Below are positions 56,602-64,000 of a stretch of DNA of 64,000 nucleotides, piece after piece; the stretch's first letter is position 1; the number at the start of each line of letters is the position of its first letter. Made by a program: the position numbers and the translations under genes. The notes beneath the pieces were generated by a model. The model saw nothing but the letters and a program-made list of their open reading frames with translations, was not told the DNA's origin and did not search any database. The stretch is from Rhizobium sophoriradicis (lineage in GTDB: Bacteria > Pseudomonadota > Alphaproteobacteria > Rhizobiales > Rhizobiaceae). The stretch spans positions 248,001 to 312,000 of the forward strand of contig NZ_RQIH01000006.1 in NCBI RefSeq assembly GCF_003939025.1, in the 5' to 3' direction.

Positions 56602-57876
56602 TTGTTTAAGAGGGCTCGGATCGCGGCGCAGTCCGCAACGCGGCGATCGACATTCGCAAGGCGGCTCATGACGGCGGTGTTTGTCGCCGGCTGTATTCTG
56701 CCTGGGGTCGCGGGGTCGGCCGAGACGGGAGATCCGCTGCTTGCCTACGGCGCGCGCATCATCGGCGATGACGCCAGAACACGGATTGTCATCGATTTCG
56801 ACCGCGAACCGCGGTTTTCAGTTCACTATATCGCCAATCCTGAGCGTATCGTCATCGACCTGCCGGCGACCGCCTTTGGCTTTCCGGGCAAGGATCTGGC
56901 CGCCAGCGGCCTCTTCAGAGACATTCGCTACGGCAAGATGGACGAGGAGAGCGCCCGCATCGTGTTGACAGCGGCAAGGCCGGCGAAGCTTTCCCTCGCC
57001 AAGGTGCAGGCCGATGAGGCCGGCAAGGGGCATCGGCTGGTGCTTGAGGCCGAGATGATCGACAAGCAGGCCTTTGCCGAACTGGTCAAGACGCAATCAT
57101 GGGGCGACCGGACCTGGAATGATCGGAACGCCGCGGCCCAGACGACGAGTGCCATTCCCGCACCTGCGAAAACCGCCCCCGGGGATTTCGTCATCGCCGT
57201 GGACGCCGGCCATGGCGGCATCGATACCGGCGCGATCGGCGTCGATACCAAGACCGAGGAAAAGCAGGTGACGCTCGCCTTCGCCAAGGCTCTGGCCGAC
57301 CGGCTGAACAAGGAGCCGGGCATCAAAGCCTTCCTGACCCGCAATGATGATGAGTTCCTCTCGCTTTCGCAGCGCGTGCTGATTGCCCGCCAGAACCATG
57401 CCGGCCTGTTTATTTCGCTGCATGCCGACACGCTGAAGCAGAAGGATATCCGCGGCGCGACCGTCTATACGATCTCGGACAAGGCCTCCGACAAGCTCGC
57501 CGCCGATCTTGCCGAACGCGAAAACCTCTCCGACCAGATCGCCGGCAAGGAAACGGTCGCCGAGCCTCCCGAAGTCGCCGACATCCTGCTCGACCTGACG
57601 CGGCGAGAGACGCAGGCTTTCTCGATCTCGCTGGCCGAGAGCGTGCTGAATTCCTTCAAGGATCAGGTCGGTACCATCAACAATCCGCACCGCCATGCCG
57701 GCTTCCGCGTTCTGCAGGCCCCCGACGTGCCTTCGATCCTGCTCGAGCTTGGATTTCTCTCGAATGCCGAGGATGAGAAACTGCTGCTCGATGAGAGCTG
57801 GCGCGGCAAGATGGCCGATCTGCTGAACGACGCCGTGAAGCGGTATCGCAGCGGCGTCGTTGCAAATGGCGGTTGA
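56602..57876 (+). CDS. amiC: N-acetylmuramoyl-L-alanine amidase
   Basis: An exported protein of about 424 residues that cuts the stem peptide from peptidoglycan during cell separation. An N-terminal export signal (ending LPGVAGSA) leads to an AMIN domain (about 45-150) for septal targeting. A linker and the Amidase_3 domain follow, with zinc ligands in AVDAGHGGIDTG, FISLHADT and the catalytic Glu in LLELGFLSN. The start is uncertain: TTG at 56602 gives an N-terminus with two arginine pairs (TRRSTFARR) resembling a loose Tat signal, while ATG at 56668 gives a short uncharged one. The gene is divergent from rne. Confidence 0.92.
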   Translation: MFKRARIAAQSATRRSTFARRLMTAVFVAGCILPGVAGSAETGDPLLAYGARIIGDDARTRIVIDFDREPRFSVHYIANPERIVIDLPATAFGFPGKDLAASGLFRDIRYGKMDEESARIVLTAARPAKLSLAKVQADEAGKGHRLVLEAEMIDKQAFAELVKTQSWGDRTWNDRNAAAQTTSAIPAPAKTAPGDFVIAVDAGHGGIDTGAIGVDTKTEEKQVTLAFAKALADRLNKEPGIKAFLTRNDDEFLSLSQRVLIARQNHAGLFISLHADTLKQKDIRGATVYTISDKASDKLAADLAERENLSDQIAGKETVAEPPEVADILLDLTRRETQAFSISLAESVLNSFKDQVGTINNPHRHAGFRVLQAPDVPSILLELGFLSNAEDEKLLLDESWRGKMADLLNDAVKRYRSGVVANGG

Positions 57877-58292
57877 TGCGTGCAGCAGCTCAGAGTGTTA
57901 CAGTCTCCCTTGCGTCTTTGAGAGACGCGCGGCCCCGCCCTATCAGGGGGCCAGCCGGTTGAGTGAGGTCGATAACCATAAAAACAAGGAGTTGAGTGTG
58001 CCGCTTGAATCAATTTCGCAGGCACGCGCTGCGGATTGGCGGCGGGCAGGGCGTTGCTTGGATGTGACAGTCGCGATGAAACGGGGCCTCAGCGGTGAAT
58101 GCGGCGGGGAGGGCCCTATTTTGCTCACATTCACGCCGTTACTCCGGCTTATGTTTCACCGCCTGAAGCGCGGAATCGGCTTGTAGCGGTAGCGCTCATG
58201 GAGTAAGCCGCGCGCAACGTGCAAATTGCCTTGATCTGTGCAATCGTTGCGTCTGTGCCGATTGACGATCGAAGAGACCGGTAGCTGAAAAT
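57877..58292. other. Intergenic region before mrcA, no gene seen
   Basis: 416 bases with no supported frame on either strand. The stretch ends in the mrcA ribosome-binding region (GACCGGTAGCTG, a weak site). No terminator-like hairpin with a T-tract stands out after the amidase gene, so read-through into mrcA is possible. Confidence 0.5.
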
Positions 58293-60752
58293 ATGGTTAG
58301 ACTTGTTGGATATTTCTTCGGAATGGCCTGCGTCCTGTTTCTGGTCGCGGCGGCGGGTATTGCCATCTATCTCGCCAATGTCGCGAAGGATCTCCCGGAC
58401 TATGCCGTTCTGAACAGCTACGCGCCGCCGGTCACGACCCGCGTGCATGCCGGCAACGGCGCTCTGATGGCTGAATATGCCAAGGAAAAGCGTCTCTTCC
58501 TGCCGATCCAGGCCGTCCCCGACCGCGTCAAGGCCGCTTTTCTGTCGGCTGAAGACAAGAATTTCTACAACCATCCGGGTGTCGACCTGACCGGCCTCGG
58601 CCGCGCAATCCTCGTTAATCTGCAGAATTTCGGTTCCGGCCGCCGCCCGGTCGGCGCCTCCACGATCACCCAGCAGGTGGCCAAGAACTTCCTTTTGAGC
58701 TCGGATCAGACGATCGACCGCAAGATCAAGGAAGCAATTCTCTCCTTCCGCATCGAGCAGGCCTACAGCAAGGACAAGATTCTCGAGCTCTACCTGAACG
58801 AGATTTTTTTCGGCATGAATTCCTATGGCATCGCCGGCGCCGCGCTCACCTATTTCAACAAATCCGTTACCGAACTGACCGTTGCCGAAGCCGCCTATCT
58901 GGCATCGCTGCCGAAAGGTCCGGCCAATTATCATCCTTTCCGCCATCCCGAGGCTGCGCTCGAGCGCCGCAACTGGGTAATCGACCGTATGGTCGAGAAC
59001 GGCTATGTCAGCCAGAGCGACGGCGCGGAAGCCAAGAAGCAGCCGCTCGGCGTTACCGCCCGCAGCACAGGTCCATCGCTCTTCGCTTCCGACTTTTTCG
59101 CCGAAGCCGTGCGCCGTCAGTTGATCGATCAATATGGCGAGAAGGTCCTCTACGAGGGCGGCCTTTCCGTGCGTACCTCGCTCGATCCGCAGATGCAGCT
59201 TGCTGCCCGTAAGGCGCTGCAGGATGGCCTCGTGACCTATGACGAGCGCCGCGGTTTTCATGGGCCCATCAAGCAGATCGATGCAAGCGGCGACTGGGGC
59301 AAGGCGCTTGCCGATATTCCTGCGCTCTCCGACGTGCCGGAATGGCGTCTCGCCGTCGTGCTCGCCGCATCGGATAGCAATGTCGACATCGGCTTGCAGC
59401 CGGGCAAGGACGGCAGCGGCAAGGTCGCGGCCGACCGGCAACGCGGCACGATAGACGCCAAGAACATGCAATGGGCCTACCGTTCGGCGGACGGCTCGCG
59501 CAAGACCGCAAAAACGCCGGCCGGCGTCTTGAACCCGGGCGACGTCGTCTATGTCGAGAAGCTCGGCGATCAGTCGTCGACCTCCTATCGTCTGCGCCAG
59601 CCCCCGAAAGTGCAGGGCGGCCTGGTCGCCATGGATCCGAAGACCGGCCGCGTCCTCGCCATGGTCGGCGGTTTCTCCTATGCCCAGTCCGAATTCAACC
59701 GCGCCACCCAGGCGATGCGTCAGCCGGGCTCCTCCTTCAAGCCCTTCGTCTATGCGGCGGCGATGGACAATGGTTATACGCCGGCCTCCGTCATCATGGA
59801 CGCGCCGATCGAAATCGTCTCGGGCGGCCAGGTCTGGAGGCCGGAAAACTACGGCGGCGAATCCGGCGGTCCGTCGACGCTGCGTTCGGGCATCGAGCAT
59901 TCGCGCAACCTGATGACGGTGCGCCTCGCCAACGATCTCGGCATGAATATCGTTGCCGAATATGCCGAACGCTTCGGCATCTACGATCACATGCTGCCGG
60001 TTCTCTCGATGTCGCTCGGCGCCGGCGATACAACGGTGCTGCGCATGGTTTCGGCCTATTCGGTGATCGCCAATGGCGGCAAGCAGATCAAGCCGACCCT
60101 GATCGACCGTATCCAGGATCGCTACGGCAAGACGATCTTCAAGCATGAGGAGCGTCTGTGCGAGGGCTGCAATGCCGGCGACTGGCAGAACCAGGAAGAG
60201 CCGAATGTCGTCGACAACCGCGAAACTGTTCTCGACCCGATGACCGCCTATCAGATCACCTCGATGATGCAGGGCGTCATTCAGCGCGGCACCGCGGCCG
60301 GCAAGATCGATCTCGGCGGCCGCGACGTCGCCGGCAAGACCGGGACCACCAACGACGAGAAGGATGCCTGGTTCGTCGGCTTCACGCCGGATCTGGTCGC
60401 CGGCCTCTATATGGGCTTCGATACGCCGGGTCCGCTCGGCCGCGGCGGCACCGGGGGCGGTCTCTCCGCCCCGATCTTCAACGAATTCATGCAGGCCGCC
60501 GTTAAGGACACGCCGGAATCGAAGTTCGTCATTCCGCCGGGCATGAACCTGATCCCGATCGACCGCAAGACCGGCATGGCCGCCGTCGACGGCGATCCGA
60601 ACACCATCATCGAGGCCTTCAAGCCCGGCACCGGCCCGGCCGACAGCTTCAACGTCATCGGCATGGACAGCACCATGGCGCCGGAAGAAATCCTGAAGAC
60701 CTCGCCGCAGGCCAACCAGGCCGTCCAGACCGGCACACCCGGTCTCTTCTGA
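58293..60752 (+). CDS. mrcA: Penicillin-binding protein 1A (bifunctional)
   Basis: A protein of 819 residues with one N-terminal membrane anchor (about 3-27). The glycosyltransferase domain shows SAEDKNFYNHPGVDLTGLGR with the catalytic Glu, GASTITQQVAKN and the ELYLNEIFFG motif. The transpeptidase domain shows GSSFKPFVYAA (Ser-x-x-Lys), SRN in GIEHSRNLM, and KTGT in VAGKTGTTND. It makes and cross-links periplasmic glycan strands. PBP1A is the dominant growth synthase in polar-growing Rhizobiales. It follows the amidase gene on the same strand. Confidence 0.96.
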   Translation: MVRLVGYFFGMACVLFLVAAAGIAIYLANVAKDLPDYAVLNSYAPPVTTRVHAGNGALMAEYAKEKRLFLPIQAVPDRVKAAFLSAEDKNFYNHPGVDLTGLGRAILVNLQNFGSGRRPVGASTITQQVAKNFLLSSDQTIDRKIKEAILSFRIEQAYSKDKILELYLNEIFFGMNSYGIAGAALTYFNKSVTELTVAEAAYLASLPKGPANYHPFRHPEAALERRNWVIDRMVENGYVSQSDGAEAKKQPLGVTARSTGPSLFASDFFAEAVRRQLIDQYGEKVLYEGGLSVRTSLDPQMQLAARKALQDGLVTYDERRGFHGPIKQIDASGDWGKALADIPALSDVPEWRLAVVLAASDSNVDIGLQPGKDGSGKVAADRQRGTIDAKNMQWAYRSADGSRKTAKTPAGVLNPGDVVYVEKLGDQSSTSYRLRQPPKVQGGLVAMDPKTGRVLAMVGGFSYAQSEFNRATQAMRQPGSSFKPFVYAAAMDNGYTPASVIMDAPIEIVSGGQVWRPENYGGESGGPSTLRSGIEHSRNLMTVRLANDLGMNIVAEYAERFGIYDHMLPVLSMSLGAGDTTVLRMVSAYSVIANGGKQIKPTLIDRIQDRYGKTIFKHEERLCEGCNAGDWQNQEEPNVVDNRETVLDPMTAYQITSMMQGVIQRGTAAGKIDLGGRDVAGKTGTTNDEKDAWFVGFTPDLVAGLYMGFDTPGPLGRGGTGGGLSAPIFNEFMQAAVKDTPESKFVIPPGMNLIPIDRKTGMAAVDGDPNTIIEAFKPGTGPADSFNVIGMDSTMAPEEILKTSPQANQAVQTGTPGLF

Positions 60753-60852
60753 CCGTCGCCCTAATTTTTGAAGCCTGCCGCGGGCCTTTACATCCGCGGC
60801 GGGCGTCTCTATGTCACCAGCACTTGAAAGACCGAGACAGAGAAGCAGGAAA

Positions 60853-61984
60853 ATGCGAGCCGAAATCGAAAACGTGGTCGATGAAACCAAGCAGGCTATC
60901 ACCCTGCTGAGGAGGCATCTTTGACTGGGACCAGGCGATAAGACGACTGGACTGGTTGAACAACAAGGCAGAGGATCCGAACCTCTGGAACGACACATCC
61001 GAAGCGCAGAAGCTGATGCGCGAGCGCCAGCAGCTGGATGACGGCATCAACGGCGTCAAGCAGCTCGAACAGCAGCTCAACGACAACATCGAGCTGATCG
61101 AGCTTGGCGAGGAAGAGGGCGACCAGAGTGTCGTCAAGGAAGCCGAAGACACGCTGAAGGCCCTCAAGGCCGAGGCCGCGCGCCGCCAAGTGGAAGCCAT
61201 GCTTTCCGGCGAGGCCGACGGCAACGACACCTATCTCGAAGTTCATTCCGGCGCCGGCGGCACCGAAAGCCAGGACTGGGCGAACATGCTGCTGCGCATG
61301 TATACCCGCTGGGCCGAACGCCAGCGCTTCAAGGTCGAGCTTCTCGAAGTTCACGACGGCGAAGAGGCGGGCATCAAGTCCGCAACCCTGCTCGTCAAGG
61401 GACACAACGCCTATGGCTGGCTGAAGACGGAATCGGGCGTCCACCGTCTGGTGCGCATCTCACCTTACGATAGCAACGCGCGTCGCCACACCTCCTTCTC
61501 GTCGATCTGGGTCTATCCCGTCGTTGACGACTCGATCCAGATCGAGATCAACGAAAGCGATTGCCGCATCGACACCTATCGTTCGTCGGGCGCCGGCGGC
61601 CAGCACGTCAACACGACGGATTCGGCCGTGCGCATCACCCATATCCCGACCGGAATCGTCGTGCAGTGCCAGCAGGAGCGTTCCCAGCACAAGAACCGGG
61701 CCAAGGCCTGGGACATGCTGCGCGCCCGCATGTATGAAGCCGAGCTGAAGAAGCGGGAGGACGCCGCCAACGCCGAAGCCGCTTCCAAGACGGATATCGG
61801 CTGGGGCCATCAGATCCGCTCCTACGTGCTGCAACCCTACCAGCTGGTCAAGGACCTGCGCACCGGCGTCGCCAGCACCGCTCCTGATGACGTGCTCGAC
61901 GGCGATCTGAACGAATTCATGGAAGCGGCCCTTGCCCACCGCATCAGTGGCGCCGCCGACGCGGTCGTCGAGGATGTCGACTGA
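60853..61984 (+). CDS. prfB: Peptide chain release factor 2, with programmed +1 frameshift
   Basis: RF2 recognises UGA and UAA stop codons. Codons 1-23 from the ATG at 60853 end at an in-frame TGA (60922-60924). Reading continues in the +1 frame from GAC at 60923, giving join(60853..60921,60923..61984), 376 residues. The shift site is AGGAGG-CAT-CTT-TGA-C, with an internal Shine-Dalgarno sequence three bases before the CTT slip codon, the same design as in Escherichia coli. The peptidyl-hydrolysis motif GGQ is in [15 protein letters not shown], and the specificity tripeptide region (SPYDS) is present. Confidence 0.97.
60910..60925 (+). promoter_or_regulatory. Programmed +1 frameshift site of prfB
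   Basis: AGGAGG (60910-60915) pairs with 16S rRNA, CTT (60919-60921) is the slippery codon, TGA (60922-60924) is the stop read slowly when RF2 is scarce, and C at 60925 is the weak context base. Low RF2 promotes the shift and restores RF2. Confidence 0.95.
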
Positions 61985-62010
61985 CAGGTAGTTGCGAGAT
62001 CGAATGACGA

Positions 62011-62036
62011 GAAGGCCCCGGAGACGGGGCCTTCTT
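62011..62036 (+). terminator. Terminator of prfB
   Basis: GAAGGCCCCG and CGGGGCCTTC form a perfect 10-base stem around GAGA, followed by TTCGTT. It lies 26 bases after the prfB stop and next to the end of the convergent hydrolase gene, whose transcript it may also help to end. Confidence 0.85.
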
Positions 62037-62039
62037 CGT

Positions 62040-63059
62040 TCAGGCGATGGCGCGGATGTCGCCGTGCTGAAACAGCGCTGCCGACAGATCGGCGGTCTCG
62101 TCATGAATGGCGGCGCGCTCGATATCAGGGGGATCGGTGAAGAGCTCGGCCGCAAAGGCAAAGCCTAATCCCGTGCCCTCCGGTACGAAGACATAATGCC
62201 CGAGGCCGCCGCCGAAAATCTTCAGCGCGCTGCGCGCCAGTCGCGCATGCAGCCATGTTGAACATTCTTCGGCCGGTGCCGCCCTGTCCGCGTCGCCAAC
62301 CAGGATAAGGGCGGGTGCCGCGACCGTTTTCAGACTTTCCTCGCTGAAAGCGAAAATGGAGCGACCCGGCGCGCAGAGCAGCGCGGCCGTGATCCTGTCG
62401 TCACGATAGGACTGCGACATGCGGGACCATGACTGGCGAAACACATCGCTCTCACGCAGCAACGAGGGGATATGATCGGCAAGGTCGGGAAACTCCCTTG
62501 GGCCGCGCGGCCCACCCGGTTTCAGTCTTGACGGTTCGAACTGCGAGAACTGGGCGACGGCGCCGAGAAGCAGCATGACGCTATAGGCTCCGGCCGAAAA
62601 TCCGGCCGCAAACGCACGGGCTGTATCAATCCGGCCGGCGAGATCGCCGAGCCAGTCGCGGCTGCGGTCCAGCATCAGGCTTAGATCCGGCGCTCGTTCC
62701 CAGAGACAGGCAAACCCTTCGGCTCGATAGGGCTCGATCCCGGTATTGCCGTGATGGTTAACGCCGAGCGCAACAAATCCGCGATCGACCAGGCGCCGCG
62801 CCAGCCATTCCAGCCCCGCCGCAGATCCGCCGGTGCCGTGCGACAGCAGGACCAGGGGATAAGGCCTGCTTGCCGGCCGAATCGGCGCGTCGCGGGCGAC
62901 TGCCGCCTTGCGAAACCAGCTTCGTTCCCGAATATCGCTTTCCAGCGCGTCATCGGCAGCCGGGTACCACAGAGCCCAGCTGACGGGCCTCGGGCCGGCT
63001 GCGTCCCAGTCCGGTCTTTGGTCGTCGTAAAGAACGCCGTCACGAAAGCCGAGTTTCAT
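62040..63059 (-). CDS. Alpha/beta hydrolase, dienelactone-hydrolase-like
   Basis: A protein of 339 residues. An oxyanion-hole segment LVLLSHGTGGSAAGLEWLA and the nucleophile elbow AAGFSAGAYSVML (G-x-S-x-G) are visible. The acid is likely in LILVGDADRAAP, and the catalytic His is in GGGLGHYVF. The pattern fits the group annotated as predicted dienelactone hydrolases; substrates are unknown. The start MKLGFRDGVLYDD at 63059 was preferred over 63122, which would overlap the upstream gene. No signal peptide is seen. Confidence 0.82.
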   Translation of the reverse strand: MKLGFRDGVLYDDQRPDWDAAGPRPVSWALWYPAADDALESDIRERSWFRKAAVARDAPIRPASRPYPLVLLSHGTGGSAAGLEWLARRLVDRGFVALGVNHHGNTGIEPYRAEGFACLWERAPDLSLMLDRSRDWLGDLAGRIDTARAFAAGFSAGAYSVMLLLGAVAQFSQFEPSRLKPGGPRGPREFPDLADHIPSLLRESDVFRQSWSRMSQSYRDDRITAALLCAPGRSIFAFSEESLKTVAAPALILVGDADRAAPAEECSTWLHARLARSALKIFGGGLGHYVFVPEGTGLGFAFAAELFTDPPDIERAAIHDETADLSAALFQHGDIRAIA

Positions 63060-63090
63060 CGTCCAAGCCTGTGCAAACAGTGCCCGTTGT

Positions 63091-63594
63091 TCAATTGGTC
63101 GCTTTCTCGACGGTGATGTCACCGAATTCGTCGATCAGCACCGTCCAGCCATCCGGCTCGGCCGCAGGGTCGGTCTTCAGATAGATGGTGGCGAAGAGGC
63201 CTGGTTGCTTGCTGATGCCGCTCGAATTCTCCGGGCGTATATCGGTCACGTAGGGCTTCAGATCGCTGATCTCCTGCAACTCGACGGTCGAGGCGATCGC
63301 CGGGCCGCTCTCCGTCTGGGCAATCTGCTGAAGATAGACCTTCGAGGTCCGATCCGGCTGGCGCACGGCAAAGAGCTTGTAATAGCCATGGCGCTTTCCC
63401 TGAGGGGCGGAAACATTCTCGGCGGCGGAAGGCGCCCGCTCGATATCAGGTGCGTTGCCGTCGTCCTCCCAGTAGCCGGTGCTGGTGGCAAAGATCACCG
63501 AAGCCGGCAGGATGGCGTCCTGAGCGGGAGCGGCGATTGCGGCCGAGCATCCGACGAGGAACATCGTGGTCATCAATATCCGTCGCATTGCCAT
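63091..63594 (-). CDS. Secreted protein of unknown function
   Basis: A precursor of 167 residues. MRRILMTTMFLVGCSAAIAAPA is a signal peptide with a possible lipobox-like cysteine (LVGC), so it could be a lipoprotein. The mature part has a lone beta-rich domain (YYKLFAVRQPDRTSKVYLQQIA). I recognise no family. A site AAGGA lies about 10 bases before the ATG at 63594; ATG at 63588 is also possible. It is 4 bases downstream of nadK and probably shares its transcript. Confidence 0.65.
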   Translation of the reverse strand: MAMRRILMTTMFLVGCSAAIAAPAQDAILPASVIFATSTGYWEDDGNAPDIERAPSAAENVSAPQGKRHGYYKLFAVRQPDRTSKVYLQQIAQTESGPAIASTVELQEISDLKPYVTDIRPENSSGISKQPGLFATIYLKTDPAAEPDGWTVLIDEFGDITVEKATN

Positions 63595-63598
63595 CGTC

Positions 63599-64000
63599 TC
63601 AATCCTTGAACTGCTCGGCGAGGATACGGTCGGACCAGGAGCGGTCGGGATCGGAGAGGATGCGCGCCGTCATATGCTCCGACTGGGCGATGCGGACATG
63701 CAGCACCGACTTGACCTCGGTATTGTCGGCCACCGCATTCACCGGCCGCTTCACCGGCTCGAGCACGTCGATATCGACGGTCACCTTGTTGGGAAGCAGA
63801 GCCCCCCGCCAGCGCCGCGGCCTGAAAGCGCTGACCGGTGTCATGGCGAGCAGCGGCGCCTCGAGCGGCAGGATCGGGCCATGGGCGGAAAGATTGTAGG
63901 CCGTCGATCCGGCTGGGGTCGCCACCATCAGCCCGTCGCAGATCAGCTCCTCCAGGCGCACGTGCCCGTCGACCACGACCCTGAGATTGGCGGCCTGATA
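63599..64000 (-). CDS. nadK: NAD kinase, C-terminal part
   Basis: The last 133 codons are in the window; the start lies beyond the right edge. The protein makes NADP from NAD. The visible family signature is CDGLMVATPAGSTAYNLSAHGPI, followed by the MTPVSAFRPRRWRGALLP segment that binds the adenine side. The frame is open to the window end (YQAANLRVVVDG). The length and motifs fit a full C-terminus. Confidence 0.92.
   Translation of the reverse strand, partial: YQAANLRVVVDGHVRLEELICDGLMVATPAGSTAYNLSAHGPILPLEAPLLAMTPVSAFRPRRWRGALLPNKVTVDIDVLEPVKRPVNAVADNTEVKSVLHVRIAQSEHMTARILSDPDRSWSDRILAEQFKD

Noticed and set aside
57097..57696. 199-codon antisense frame within the amidase gene
   Set aside because: Shadow of a conserved amidase; no independent start signals.

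Overview
The window reads as a chromosomal segment of a fast-growing rhizobium (Rhizobium leguminosarum / R. etli type). The reasons are high GC with strong C/G third-position preference, the uninterrupted nuoA-N order with rhizobial extra genes, the DUF3572-divK-pleD-rpmG and proS-lolC-lolD-dnaE neighbourhoods, an alphaproteobacterial RNase E, a RIME-like intergenic repeat, and LexA boxes of the alphaproteobacterial GTTC-N7-GTTC type. The species call is inference. Nearly all of the window is core genome. There are no phage genes, transposases or CRISPR arrays.

Layout. 1-2.8 kb: small accessory genes (aldo/keto reductase edge, cupin, methyltransferase, unknown protein, glutathione peroxidase, small secreted protein). 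3.0-3.8 kb: tRNA-Val and two identical tRNA-Asp genes. 4.0-20.3 kb: the complete complex I operon nuoABCDEFGHIJKLMN with two extra genes, one small secreted protein after nuoD and one helix-hairpin-helix protein between nuoF and nuoG. NuoE carries a long tail ending in the same HhH domain. The operon runs directly into birA, rnj (RNase J), methylmalonyl-CoA epimerase and a DUF1467 gene. 24.1-27.5 kb: proS, lolC, lolD. 27.6-35 kb: a DNA replication and damage-response neighbourhood. It holds a DUF5680 gene, a 28-codon membrane-peptide gene, dnaE, an L,D-transpeptidase and dinB, with three LexA boxes. 34.9-38.3 kb: a GNAT acetyltransferase, a HAD-like protein, DUF3572, then divK and pleD. 38.8-41.2 kb: a likely small RNA, rpmG, an MFS transporter and DUF983. 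41.3-50.6 kb (minus strand): pyrB, a catalytically dead pyrC homologue, plsY, dprA, topA, rnr. 50.8-53 kb: aidB, a RIME-like repeat and an orphan vapB. 53.1-62 kb: rne (minus) divergent from an amidase gene, mrcA, and prfB with its programmed +1 frameshift. 62-64 kb: an alpha/beta hydrolase, a secreted unknown protein and the 3' part of nadK.

The best candidates for new biology are these. (1) A 28-aa single-helix membrane peptide gene sits under a LexA box, with a divergent DUF5680 gene under a second box. This looks like a functional analogue of the SOS division inhibitor SidA of Caulobacter or of SOS-induced toxic peptides. (2) An HhH-type domain is shared by the NuoE tail and a membrane-anchored-looking protein encoded between nuoF and nuoG. 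(3) A pseudo-dihydroorotase lies next to pyrB. (4) Two structured, terminator-ended small RNA candidates lie at about 23.6 and 38.8 kb. All coordinates come from reading the given sequence. Database searches and structure predictions were not run.
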